NCBI GenBank assembly: GCA_051208035.1
Contig: JBPJFZ010000001.1
Location: forward strand, 248,001 to 312,000
Reading direction: 5' to 3'
DNA: 64,000 nt
Source: JACKOB01 sp024234575
GTDB lineage: Bacteria; Pseudomonadota; Gammaproteobacteria; Pseudomonadales; Oleiphilaceae
Below are positions 26,556-35,087 of this stretch, piece after piece. The notes under the pieces are model-generated. The model was given only the letters and a program-made list of their open reading frames with translations, was not told where the DNA came from and searched no databases. The translations under genes were made by a program, and so were the position numbers. How positions within the stretch are numbered: position 1 is the first letter of the stretch; every line of letters starts with the position of its first letter.

Positions 26556-27575
26556 TCGGTTCGCCGCATGATTCAGAATATGAACAACCATGGCAATCGC
26601 ATGAGGGATGGTTTGATTGGCCACCTGTAAACGATCGTAATGACCCGTACTGCTTAATACGATCCCGCCATTCGAGTAAGAAAACGCGCCACCTTCCGTT
26701 AACAATGGACGAATATCCGTTGCATTCTGACTTAATGGGGTGAAGCCATTCATGGCAGCATCAACTTTAGCCAGATCATTCAAATTTTCTGTGTAGTAAT
26801 AGTCATTTACCCAAGACTCCCAGCCAGCATGGTTTAAATCAGATGTCGTCCAGGTATGATGCGGTTGTAATAAGTCAGTCGTGTGCAAGACAAATCCTAG
26901 AGTTTGTACCGTTGGGCGAGACATAAACTGTTGATACCAGTATTGACCAAGGTTATCGATGGGCTGAAAAGGCGCCTTTTCAAAATCTTTATACATGTTT
27001 TTGGAAGATGTACTACCCTGGCGATAGTTCGCTTCGGTGATACCATAACTGTTGTATTTGCTGCTTTCACTTCTCCACCAACCAGTCATGCCGCCGCGGC
27101 CATCATCCAGGTGATCACCATACAACCAGGATGCCGCCATATTGTCGATTGCCCCCCAAACTGTCAGCTTGTCGTAGTTATAGCCGCCCAAATCGTTGCC
27201 ATGCTCATCACCACCTTGCGTATGGTTCTGGAAGTGCCAGTAAGAGGTATATTTAACGATGGATGCTCCTAAACTCCATACCGGCGCATACTGACAATCA
27301 CCGCTTACAGCACCACATATAAAGGTGTCTTCAAAATCATCCACATCGTAAGCGCCCTGACCCAAAGCATCTGCAAACTGCGCCATGGAATAACCCGCTG
27401 AATTGGCAACAGCTTTCAGCTTGTTGTATTGCGTTGTACCAGGGTTTGCCTCCATATAACGAACAGCATCAATCACTATCCGCTTGTGCGTTTCTTGCGA
27501 CCATGCTGTCGCATCCATTGATGCCAGGGTCAATAACGCGGTGGTACTAAAAGCGATGGCTGACTTTTTAAACAT
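26550..27575 (-). CDS. Secreted zinc-dependent phospholipase C
   Basis: The 341-residue precursor has a signal peptide ending ASMDATA, directly before WSQETHKRIV. In the zinc-dependent phospholipase C family the mature N-terminal Trp is itself a zinc ligand, so this cut fits perfectly. Other likely ligands are His in the THKRI segment, the Tyr-Trp-His run YTSYWHFQNH, and the HTTDLLQPHHTW motif near residue 250. The closest known relatives are the Pseudomonas fluorescens and Legionella PLC enzymes, which cleave phosphatidylcholine and similar lipids outside the cytoplasm. The 3' end overlaps a hairpin; the promoter region lies in the AT-rich gap to nrdJ. Confidence 0.82.
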   Translation of the reverse strand: MFKKSAIAFSTTALLTLASMDATAWSQETHKRIVIDAVRYMEANPGTTQYNKLKAVANSAGYSMAQFADALGQGAYDVDDFEDTFICGAVSGDCQYAPVWSLGASIVKYTSYWHFQNHTQGGDEHGNDLGGYNYDKLTVWGAIDNMAASWLYGDHLDDGRGGMTGWWRSESSKYNSYGITEANYRQGSTSSKNMYKDFEKAPFQPIDNLGQYWYQQFMSRPTVQTLGFVLHTTDLLQPHHTWTTSDLNHAGWESWVNDYYYTENLNDLAKVDAAMNGFTPLSQNATDIRPLLTEGGAFSYSNGGIVLSSTGHYDRLQVANQTIPHAIAMVVHILNHAANRF

Positions 27576-27900
27576 TTTCCTATTCCTCTCCAGATAAATT
27601 TATAGTTATATTTTTGGTGCTTAAAGCGGTTGTTCTCAGCAAAAATAAGCAGCTGATCAAGTTTCAGCCAGATATTATTCAGTCCCCGACACAAAAACAA
27701 AACTTTTGTACACATTTGGTTACGTAAAGTGGTACATATTTACATATTTGTGCACGGCGTCATATTTATTAAAATCATGAATCAAGAATTGTCCGACAAA
27801 TAGCCTAAGGTCTGAAAACCTGCGCCATTGCGTCTGAAAGTATCTCGACGGCAATGCATAAACGATATCAGGTATTTAATTTGCTCAATTTGATCCTGGC
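27576..27900. other. Gap upstream of phospholipase gene
   Basis: AT-rich sequence holding the phospholipase promoter on the minus strand. I see short dyads around 27720-27760 (GTACATATTTACATATTTGTGCAC-like) that may be operator sites, but no gene. Confidence 0.3.
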
Positions 27901-27944
27901 GAGCAATCAGCCAAACACTATATGTAGTGTTTGGCTGATTGCTC
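27901..27944. promoter_or_regulatory. Perfect 20-bp palindrome with an NrdR-box-like centre
   Basis: Two 20-base arms (27901-27920, 27925-27944) are perfectly complementary around TATG. The centre, ACACTATATGTAGTGT (27915-27930), matches the NrdR-box consensus acacwATATATwGTGT at 15 of 16 positions as I recall it. NrdR represses ribonucleotide reductase genes and nrdJ is the next gene downstream. There is no T run, so a terminator is unlikely. The site is 528 bases before the nrdJ start, which is far for a NrdR site. Confidence 0.5.
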
Positions 27945-28147
27945 TATTAATCGGGAAATTAAAACTTTTCCCAATTAAAACGGGACTGTTGTTACGCAGA
28001 TATCTGATTTGAAATGTTTTTGTTTTCGTTAACTCTGCGAACGCATAAAAATCTGTCTGTTCAGACGTATTTCTTCCTTCACAAACTTTCGGATTGTGTT
28101 TATACTTTCTCCCAATAGCGATATATAGGGCCAAAACAACAATAAAA

Positions 28148-28163
28148 ACACTACAAGTTGTGT
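28148..28163. promoter_or_regulatory. Second NrdR-box-like dyad
   Basis: ACACTACAAGTTGTGT keeps both ACAC/GTGT halves and the conserved inner A and T; about 13 of 16 positions fit the NrdR-box pattern. It is 295 bases before the nrdJ start. Confidence 0.35.
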
Positions 28164-28283
28164 TTATAAGCCTAAACCCAAGATAAACATCTATCCGTAA
28201 CATTGACAGCTGTCTAGTAGCTGATCAAATTGTTCACGAAGTATTCTTTTGCCTGAAAACGGCCAGACTACCGGATAGCCAAA

Positions 28284-28427
28284 GGAAAGCATCAATAACA
28301 AAACCACTCAGTGGTGTAGCACAATGCGTTTCCCCGTGACCCAGGAAGAACGAAGTCACGATACTATATATAGGGATATAGAAAAGGGGGAAGTCTGGAT
28401 GACCCGCAAGCATAAGCGGAGCATCAG
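28284..28427 (+). other. Structured leader of nrdJ
   Basis: Three stems follow one another. First, GGAAAGCAT/ATGC(G)TTTCC (28284-28333) encloses ACCACT-C-AGTGGT. Second is CGTGAC/GTCACG (28335-28360). Third, CTG(G)ATG/CATCAG (28395-28427) encloses CCGC/GCGG. The order and near-perfect pairing suggest an RNA leader that ends just before the ribosome site of nrdJ. I find no complete cobalamin-riboswitch core. Confidence 0.45.
28361..28376. promoter_or_regulatory. Third NrdR-box-like site, close to nrdJ
   Basis: ATACTATATATAGGGA has the full ACTATATATAG core of an NrdR box but degenerate outer bases on both sides (13 of 16). It sits 82 bases before the nrdJ start codon, the best-placed of the three. 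It could equally be part of an AT-rich promoter. Confidence 0.35.
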
Positions 28428-28457
28428 GGATATTACTTTTAATTTTTGAGGGCAAAG

Positions 28458-30599
28458 ATGAACGCTAAGGTAAAACAGATTTCAACACCTATTCCCATGC
28501 AGGCAGCCTCTACAGATATCTGGAGCACCAAGTACCAACTGAAGACTAAAAACGGCGAACCTGTAGACAAGTCGATTGTAGAAACCTACCAGCGCGTGGC
28601 CCGCGCACTTGCCGATGTCGAGTCAGATAGCAAAATTAAAGAAAGCGTTTATAAAGACTTTATTTGGGCATTAGAGAACGGCGCTATTCCAGCCGGGCGC
28701 ATCATATCGAATGCTGGCGCAGGTGATCACAAACCAGCAACATCCACCATCAACTGTACTGTTTCTGGCACAGTGTTTGATTCGATGGATGATATTCTGC
28801 TTAAAAACCATGAGGCTGGCCTTACGCTAAAAGCGGGTTGTGGTATCGGCTATGAATTTTCTACCTTGCGCCCTAAAGGTGCTTATGTTGCCGGTGCCGG
28901 TGCAACGACATCTGGCCCTCTGTCTTTCATGGATATCTTTGACAAGATGTGCTTCACCGTATCATCAGCTGGTGGTCGTCGTGGTGCTCAGATGGCTACC
29001 TTTGACGTGCATCACCCCGATGTTCTTGATTTTATCCGCGCTAAGAGAGAAGACGGACGATTGCGTCAATTTAACCTCTCATTGCTGATTACCGAAGACT
29101 TTATTAAAGCAGTGAAAGATGATGGCGATTGGAAGCTTTCCTTCCCGGTCACTTTAAAAGAAGTTGAAGCGGACGCACCTGACCTCTCTGATACGAGTAA
29201 ATACGTCTATCGCGAATATCCGGTACAAGACGGTTATGTGGCTAATGCCAAAGGGCAAGTAGCCTGTCGTATCTATAATGTCGTCAAAGCACGTATGATT
29301 TGGGATGCCATCATGACTTCCACATACGATTTTGCTGAGCCTGGCTTTATCCTGATCGACAAAGTCAATGAAATGAACAACAACTGGTTCTGTGAGAATG
29401 TACGGGCAACGAACCCTTGCGGTGAGCAGCCTTTACCCCCTTACGGAAGCTGTCTGCTCGGTTCGGTAAACCTGACGTTTTTTGTTGAAAACCCGTTTAC
29501 GGACAACGCCCGTTTTAATTGGGATAAGTATCGTAAAGTCGTGTCGATTTTTACGCGCATGCTGGATAACGTTGTTGAAATTAATGGCCTGCCTTTACCG
29601 CAACAACGCAAAGAAATCGAGACAAAGCGTCGTCATGGCATGGGCATACTCGGCCTGGGCTCCACCCTTACCATGCTGAAGATGCCGTATGGTAGTGCAG
29701 AGTCTGTTTCTTTTACCGATCAGGTAAATAAAGAAATGGCGTTGGAAGGTTGGAGAGAAGCCCTCAAGCTTGCTGAAGAAAAAGGCCCCGCTCCTATCAT
29801 GGATCAGGACTTTACCGTAACGGGCGAGATGCTTGCCAAAAGACCAGAGATGGCAACTGATGGCATTAAAGTCGGTGATAAAATTAAAGGTAAGGTGTTA
29901 CACGCCAAGTACTCCCGCTATATGCAGAGAATTGCCAAAGAAGAGCCAGCCTTAGTTGCTGCTCTGGCAGAAAAAGGCGCCAGATTTACACACCACACTT
30001 CCATCGCCCCTACTGGCACGATTTCGCTTTCTTTGGCCAATAATGCGAGTAACGGTATAGAACCAAGCTTTGCCCATCATTACTCACGTAACGTGATTAG
30101 AGAAGGCAAAAAGACGAAAGAGAAGCTGGATGTATTCTCGTACGAACTGCTGGCCTATAGACACCTGATCAACCCACAGGCGATGCCATTCAGCGAAGAC
30201 CCCGCGATGCAGCTGCCTAACTATTTTATCTCGGCAGACGAAGTGACTCCTTCGCAACATGTTGATATTCAGGCAGCGGCACAGATATGGGTAGACTCTT
30301 CGATATCAAAAACCGCTAACGTACCCACAGACTTTGATTACGCCGAGTTTAAAGATATCTATATGTACGCGTACGACAAAGGCTTAAAAGGTTGTACAAC
30401 TTTCCGCTTTAACCCAGCCGCCTTTCAAGGCGTGTTAGTAAAAGAAAAAGACCTGGAAAATACAACTTACGAATTTACCCTTGATGATGGCAGTAAAATC
30501 AATGTCAAAGGTAATGAAGAGATTGAATACGATGGCGAAACGCACACAGCAGCAAATTTGTTTGATGCATTGAAAGAAGGTACCTACGGAAAGTATTAA
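28458..30599 (+). CDS. nrdJ: Class II (B12-dependent) ribonucleotide reductase, large part NrdJa
   Basis: NrdJ reduces ribonucleotides to deoxyribonucleotides with adenosylcobalamin and needs no oxygen. The 713-residue protein has an active-site Cys at 100 in INCTVSGT, the NPCGEQPLPPYGSC loop with Cys321 and Glu323, and the HTSIAPTGTISLSLANNASNGIEP block. It ends without the usual C-terminal cysteine tail, which is supplied by the next gene, as in Pseudomonas NrdJab. ATG at 28458 with GAGGG six bases upstream is preferred over a TTG at 28446. No nrdAB is in the window. Confidence 0.95.
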   Translation: MNAKVKQISTPIPMQAASTDIWSTKYQLKTKNGEPVDKSIVETYQRVARALADVESDSKIKESVYKDFIWALENGAIPAGRIISNAGAGDHKPATSTINCTVSGTVFDSMDDILLKNHEAGLTLKAGCGIGYEFSTLRPKGAYVAGAGATTSGPLSFMDIFDKMCFTVSSAGGRRGAQMATFDVHHPDVLDFIRAKREDGRLRQFNLSLLITEDFIKAVKDDGDWKLSFPVTLKEVEADAPDLSDTSKYVYREYPVQDGYVANAKGQVACRIYNVVKARMIWDAIMTSTYDFAEPGFILIDKVNEMNNNWFCENVRATNPCGEQPLPPYGSCLLGSVNLTFFVENPFTDNARFNWDKYRKVVSIFTRMLDNVVEINGLPLPQQRKEIETKRRHGMGILGLGSTLTMLKMPYGSAESVSFTDQVNKEMALEGWREALKLAEEKGPAPIMDQDFTVTGEMLAKRPEMATDGIKVGDKIKGKVLHAKYSRYMQRIAKEEPALVAALAEKGARFTHHTSIAPTGTISLSLANNASNGIEPSFAHHYSRNVIREGKKTKEKLDVFSYELLAYRHLINPQAMPFSEDPAMQLPNYFISADEVTPSQHVDIQAAAQIWVDSSISKTANVPTDFDYAEFKDIYMYAYDKGLKGCTTFRFNPAAFQGVLVKEKDLENTTYEFTLDDGSKINVKGNEEIEYDGETHTAANLFDALKEGTYGKY

Positions 30600-30652
30600 T
30601 ACCTTAAACACGGATAAAGCATCGAACTAACTAAAGCATAAGGTTACAAGTT

Positions 30653-31339
30653 ATGGCCATAAAAATTGATAAAAAAATTGTCGGCTACACCGTAAAAAAA
30701 GCCGAAGACACCAATGCCGCGAGCGTGAAGGAAGCATTAAATCGCCCTATTGAAATGAACGAGACGATTGAGCGTCCGGATTTTCTGCTGGGTACAACCT
30801 ATAAAATAAAGCCCCCTGTGTCTGAACATGCAATGTACATCACCATTAACGATATTATTCTTAATGAAGATACAGACCATGAGGTTAGACGCCCTTATGA
30901 AGTGTTCATTAACTCCAAGTCGATGGAGCACTTTCAATGGGTTATCGCCCTGACACGCGTCGTGTCAGCGGTATTTAGAAAAGGCGGTGACGTCACTTTT
31001 TTGGTGGAAGAGTTAAGTTCTGTTTACGACCCGAACGGCGGCTATTACAAAAAAGGCGGTGTTTTTATGCCCTCTCTGGTCGCCGAAATTGGCTGCGTCA
31101 TTGAGAAACACATGAAAGCAATCGGCCTTATCGAAAGCGAAGAAATGAGCGATCTCACGAAGCGAATTCTAGCGGAAAAACGCGCGGCTTATGATGCGAA
31201 GAATAACGCAAGCGCCAATGACGACGACAAGGCATTCCCAGCCAACGCAACGCTCTGCAAAAAATGTACGACGAAGGCTGTCATTATTATGGACGGCTGC
31301 CAAACCTGCCTGAACTGCGGCGACAGCAAATGTGGTTAG
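30653..31339 (+). CDS. nrdJb: Class II ribonucleotide reductase, small part NrdJb
   Basis: The 228-residue protein is the separately encoded C-terminal part of the class II reductase. It has a TSCPD-like region (about 40-160; MYITINDIILNE, PYEVFINSKSMEHFQWVIALTRVVSAVFRKGGD). A cysteine-rich tail (LCKKCTTKAVI...GCQTCLNCGDSKCG) provides CxxC pairs for a zinc site and for re-reducing the active site. It follows nrdJa by 53 bases. The split matches Pseudomonas nrdJa-nrdJb. Confidence 0.9.
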   Translation: MAIKIDKKIVGYTVKKAEDTNAASVKEALNRPIEMNETIERPDFLLGTTYKIKPPVSEHAMYITINDIILNEDTDHEVRRPYEVFINSKSMEHFQWVIALTRVVSAVFRKGGDVTFLVEELSSVYDPNGGYYKKGGVFMPSLVAEIGCVIEKHMKAIGLIESEEMSDLTKRILAEKRAAYDAKNNASANDDDKAFPANATLCKKCTTKAVIIMDGCQTCLNCGDSKCG

Positions 31340-31373
31340 ACCAAAGCATGTGATAGAACGATCGAAAAGTAAC

Positions 31374-31481
31374 GGGGAAAAATAACCCCAAAAGAGTGTT
31401 GGTAGTTAGGTTTTAATCTCTTTCTGCAAAACCTGACTACCCTCGCAAGCCCTTTATGGAGGCAGTATGCCTCCTTTTTTT
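31374..31481 (+). terminator. Tandem hairpins and terminator after nrdJb
   Basis: Three stems follow nrdJb. GGGG/CCCC lies at 31374-31389. A 13-bp stem with one U-G pair (GTAGTTAGGTTTT / AAAACCTGACTAC) lies at 31402-31440. A classic intrinsic terminator GGAGGCA-GTA-TGCCTCC followed by seven T lies at 31458-31481. The last is a strong terminator; the first two may protect the transcript end or form a 3'-derived small RNA. Confidence 0.85.
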
Positions 31482-31548
31482 ATGCTTCAGTTTTAAATCC
31501 GGAAAATGGCACTTGCATATAACAAGTGCCAAAAGCAATTACGAGCCT

Positions 31549-32052
31549 TTAAGCAGATTCAGCCTGTAACGCAGTTTCTATTAACTCAAGCACTGCGGCA
31601 ATTTCCGTGCTCGTTAGTGCACCATCTTTGAAAAACAGCACATCACCGTTCTCATCAACCACGCTCACTGCCGAGCTTTCTTTCGCTAACCCCCAGGCCG
31701 CCAGACATGCTCCAGCTTCATCGATAACAACGCTCGACCACGGGAAGGCTTTTTTGCCAGCTTCAGCTTTAGCAACAACTAATGCGCCCGTTCCCCACAT
31801 GGAATCTTTTAGGTTGATGATAGTGGTCGTTTGATAGGCATCTTTAGGAAACTCTGCGGCCTTCAGCGCTGTAATTAGCGGCTCATTTAACTCTTTCGCA
31901 GCACTTCGGCCTGCGAAGTGATTGATCACCCTAACCTTGCCGGTTAGTTGTGCGGTTGACCAAGGCTTATACGCTAATGAGGCGCCATCAATTGTCAATT
32001 CGCCTTTTTTATTTACTTCTACCAGAGGTAGTTTTTTACCTTTGCTTATCAT
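31549..32052 (-). CDS. YtfJ family protein lacking a signal peptide
   Basis: The 167-residue protein matches YtfJ over its thioredoxin-like fold: KPWSTAQLTGKVRVINHFAGRSAAKELNEPLI, YQTTTIINLKDSMWGTG, FPWSSVVIDEAGACLAAWGLAKESSAVSVVDENGDVLFFKDGALT. E. coli YtfJ is periplasmic and starts with a signal peptide. Here neither the ATG at 32052 (AAGGA seven bases upstream) nor the longer frames to 32103 give one, so the protein should be cytosolic. Function is unknown. It converges on the nrdJb terminator. Confidence 0.8.
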   Translation of the reverse strand: MISKGKKLPLVEVNKKGELTIDGASLAYKPWSTAQLTGKVRVINHFAGRSAAKELNEPLITALKAAEFPKDAYQTTTIINLKDSMWGTGALVVAKAEAGKKAFPWSSVVIDEAGACLAAWGLAKESSAVSVVDENGDVLFFKDGALTSTEIAAVLELIETALQAESA

Positions 32053-32287
32053 GATCATGTCCTTTTTGATTATCCCTAAGTCAGTGCTTCTTCTTTGAAC
32101 CACTGTTTTCAGCTATGCGCCAGTCCAACGCAGAGCGATTGCTTTGGCCTTAATAACTGCTCGATACGCGCAGCAAGGCCTCTTTTACGGCTTATCAGAA
32201 CCTTGCAACAGGCTGATAAAGCGCGGCAATTTTACCCCTTGGCCAAGCATATGTCATTGAGTTATTTGCCATTATTCTCGGATGCTT

Positions 32288-33757
32288 CTACAAACCAACT
32301 TCATCCCAAAGTCTGCCGTCTTTAGCTAAAAGCAGTGTTGCCGCCGCAGGTCCCCAGGTTCCTGAAGTATATGGCTCTGGGGGTTGTTCAGTTTTTTGCC
32401 ATTGCGAGATTATGGGATCTAGCCACTCCCATGCGGCCATCAGTTCATCTTCTCTTAAAAATAAAGTTTGGTTTCCAATAATGACATCCCCCAAAAGCCG
32501 CTCATAGGCATCGGGGACTCTATTTTTTCTCGCTCTATCCGGATTTAAACTCAGATTAGTTGAGCTAACACTCATCCCTGGCCCTGCACGTTTTTCACAC
32601 ACACTTAAACGAACCCCCTCATCAGGCTGCAGCCTAAAAATGAGCTTATTCGCCATCGTGTTTTTATTCTCTATGTCGAAAATACTATGCGGCACCTCTT
32701 TAAAATGCACCGCAATCTCACAAGCACGATTAGTCAACCGCTTGCCGGTACGCAAGTAAAACGGAACGCCAGCCCAACGCCAGTTATCAATTTCAACTTT
32801 CAGCGCAACGAAAGTTTCAGTGTTGCTGTCATTCACAACACCATCTTCTTTTAAGTACCCTACAACCGCTTGTCCATGGCTGACGCCATCACGATACTGA
32901 CCACGCACCACCTTGGCATGTATATCATTGCCAACAATCGGTCGTAACGCTTGCAAAACTTTCACCTTTTCATCACGGACAGCATTAGGATGAAGCCTGG
33001 AGGGTGGCTCCATGGCGGTGATGCATAGAAGCTGCAGCAGGTGATTTTGCACCATGTCCCGTAATGCACCGACTTTTTCGTAAAATCCAGCCCTTCCCTC
33101 CACGCCAATGGTTTCAGAAATAGTAATTTGAATATGATCGATATATTTTTGATTCCACTGGGTTTCGAATATCGAGTTCGCAAACCGAAGAACGAGTAAA
33201 TTTTGTACAGTCTCTTTCCCTAAATAATGATCGATTCGATAAATTTGTTTTTCATCAAAATACTGATCTACCGTTTCGGCGAGACACTGAGAGCTTTGTA
33301 AATCCATACCAATCGGCTTTTCAAGAACGATTCTGCTAGAAGTTGTGTTCAAATGACTTTGCGCCAGGAATTGGCAAATATTTGAATATAAGTCTGATCG
33401 AGTCGCCAGATAAAAGATAACCGGCACCTGCCGATCTCCGATACGAGCGGCCAGCTCTAGAAAATGCTCGGGATTGTTCGCATCCAGACGAACATAACTG
33501 ACCATCTGTCGAAACGACTTAACATTGATATTATGCTCACTGCCTGAGCGAGTCGTTTTCGCCAGCGCATTGGCAACCCACTGATCAAGCTCTACTTCAC
33601 CCAGAGGTGACCTGGACGCCAGCAGAATTTGACTATCGACACAAAGCAAGCCATCCAAAAACATATTGTACAAACTGGGAAATAGCTTTCTTTCGGACAG
33701 ATCACCCACTCCACCAAATATCACTAAAACAAATGGGGTTCTACAAATCGAAATCAT
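32288..33757 (-). CDS. zwf: Glucose-6-phosphate 1-dehydrogenase
   Basis: Zwf oxidises glucose-6-phosphate to 6-phosphogluconolactone, giving NADPH. The 489-residue protein has the coenzyme motif as VIFGGVGDLSERKL (usual form GAxGDLAxRKL), EKPIGMDLQSS and the active-site signature RIDHYLGKE. ATG at 33757 with GAGGG eight bases upstream is chosen; the frame extends to 33811 without similarity. No pgl, edd or hexR gene is adjacent, unlike the Pseudomonas zwf locus. It is divergent from galU. Confidence 0.93.
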   Translation of the reverse strand: MISICRTPFVLVIFGGVGDLSERKLFPSLYNMFLDGLLCVDSQILLASRSPLGEVELDQWVANALAKTTRSGSEHNINVKSFRQMVSYVRLDANNPEHFLELAARIGDRQVPVIFYLATRSDLYSNICQFLAQSHLNTTSSRIVLEKPIGMDLQSSQCLAETVDQYFDEKQIYRIDHYLGKETVQNLLVLRFANSIFETQWNQKYIDHIQITISETIGVEGRAGFYEKVGALRDMVQNHLLQLLCITAMEPPSRLHPNAVRDEKVKVLQALRPIVGNDIHAKVVRGQYRDGVSHGQAVVGYLKEDGVVNDSNTETFVALKVEIDNWRWAGVPFYLRTGKRLTNRACEIAVHFKEVPHSIFDIENKNTMANKLIFRLQPDEGVRLSVCEKRAGPGMSVSSTNLSLNPDRARKNRVPDAYERLLGDVIIGNQTLFLREDELMAAWEWLDPIISQWQKTEQPPEPYTSGTWGPAAATLLLAKDGRLWDEVGL

Positions 33758-34002
33758 AAACAAATCCCTCGCGGTTGCTCTTAAACCTAATTGAAGCAGA
33801 AATACCCGCATTATGCTTTAAGAACACCCTTATCTCCTTTAAACTACCGATTAAATCAACCCGAACAGGCCTCACCTCAACGCACTCAATGGCAATTAGC
33901 ACTGCCAGCTTTGGTTTAGCACCAACTCACTTGCTTGTTGATTGATTCCTGTAGCGGTCAGAAGACACCCATTTCTGTCACATTAGTCCTGGACTCTGCC
34001 AA

Positions 34003-34833
34003 ATGATTAAAAAATGTCTTTTCCCTGTCGCCGGTTACGGAACACGCTTTTTACCTGCGACCAAAGCAATGCCAAAAGAAATGCTTCCTATCGTTAATAA
34101 ACCGCTCGTTCAATACGGTGTTGAAGAGGCTGTGGAAGCAGGTATGAACGATTTTGGATTTGTTACCGGTCGCGGCAAAAGAGCGATAGCAGATCATTTC
34201 GATACGAGCTACGAACTGGAACATCAGATTATCGGCACAGGCAAAGAAGAACTTCTGGGCTCTATCAGAAAATTGATTGAAAAAAACCGTTTCGCCTTTA
34301 CGCGTCAAAATCAAATGAAAGGCCTTGGTCACGCCATCCTCTCAGGTCGAAATCTCATTGGAGACAATCCATTTGCCGTGGTACTCGCAGATGATCTTTG
34401 TTTTGGCGAAGCTGGAGGCCCAGGCGTTCTCGAGCAGATGGCAAAACTCTATGCGCAGTTCCGATGCAGCATCGTTGCCATTCAGGAAGTACCCGCTGAC
34501 CAGACCGATAAATATGGCGTCATTTCGGGCGAAGCTATCAAAGATGGCCTCTATCACATCACCGATATGGTTGAGAAACCTAAACCTGAAGAAGCACCAA
34601 GTAATCTTGCAATAATCGGTCGATACATTCTCACACCAGATATATTCGATATCATCGAAAATACGCCTCCTGGTAAAAATGGAGAAGTTCAGATTACAGA
34701 TGCATTGCTCACACAGGCACAAAATGGTTGCGTCCTAGGCTATAAGTTCAAAGGCAAACGCTTCGATTGCGGTAGTATCGATGGCTTTGTGGAGGCAACC
34801 AATTTTGTTTATAACAATATCTATAAATCTTAA
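34003..34833 (+). CDS. galU: UTP-glucose-1-phosphate uridylyltransferase
   Basis: GalU makes UDP-glucose for lipopolysaccharide core, polysaccharides and osmolytes. The 276-residue protein begins KKCLFPVAGYGTRFLPATKAMPKEMLPIVNKPLVQYGVEEA, the full nucleotidyltransferase motif. It keeps FVTGRGKRAIADHFD, VVLADDLC and DCGSIDGFVEATN. Length is usual for bacterial GalU. It is followed by a weak hairpin (34872-34899). Together with galE and the UDP-sugar epimerase in this window it supplies envelope sugars. Confidence 0.96.
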   Translation: MIKKCLFPVAGYGTRFLPATKAMPKEMLPIVNKPLVQYGVEEAVEAGMNDFGFVTGRGKRAIADHFDTSYELEHQIIGTGKEELLGSIRKLIEKNRFAFTRQNQMKGLGHAILSGRNLIGDNPFAVVLADDLCFGEAGGPGVLEQMAKLYAQFRCSIVAIQEVPADQTDKYGVISGEAIKDGLYHITDMVEKPKPEEAPSNLAIIGRYILTPDIFDIIENTPPGKNGEVQITDALLTQAQNGCVLGYKFKGKRFDCGSIDGFVEATNFVYNNIYKS

Positions 34834-34871
34834 TCTCTGTTTTAGCTCAGATACTTAAATCGCCCATAAAT

Positions 34872-34899
34872 TACAGCCAGAAGCTACGCCCTGGCTGTA
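34872..34899 (+). terminator. Possible galU terminator hairpin
   Basis: A perfect 9-bp stem TACAGCCAG / CTGGCTGTA with a ten-base loop lies 38 bases after galU. Only a short pyrimidine run follows, so termination may be partial. Confidence 0.45.
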
Positions 34900-35087
34900 C
34901 TCCCTTATGTAACAGTATGTATCCACTGCAATCTAAAGTTGTGTAATTGTTAAGTATTGTCAACGCCCCTCTCAACCACGCTAATACCCACCTATACTAA
35001 AAATGACCGATTAAAGCTTGGTTGCATTGGCAACACCTTTAATACCTGACTCAATCTCTGACGCGCGTAAAACCGCAGGGGGAAGTA

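Noticed and set aside
27907..28203. A 98-codon minus-strand open frame in the phospholipase-nrdJ gap.
   Set aside because: It ends inside the long palindrome, has no ribosome site, and shows no recognisable domain.
28262..28277. A partial B12-box-like stretch (GCCAG...ACCGG) upstream of nrdJ that hinted at a cobalamin riboswitch.
   Set aside because: Only about 10 of 16 positions fit, the 180 bases before it lack the conserved aptamer core, and B12-dependent reductases are not the usual targets.
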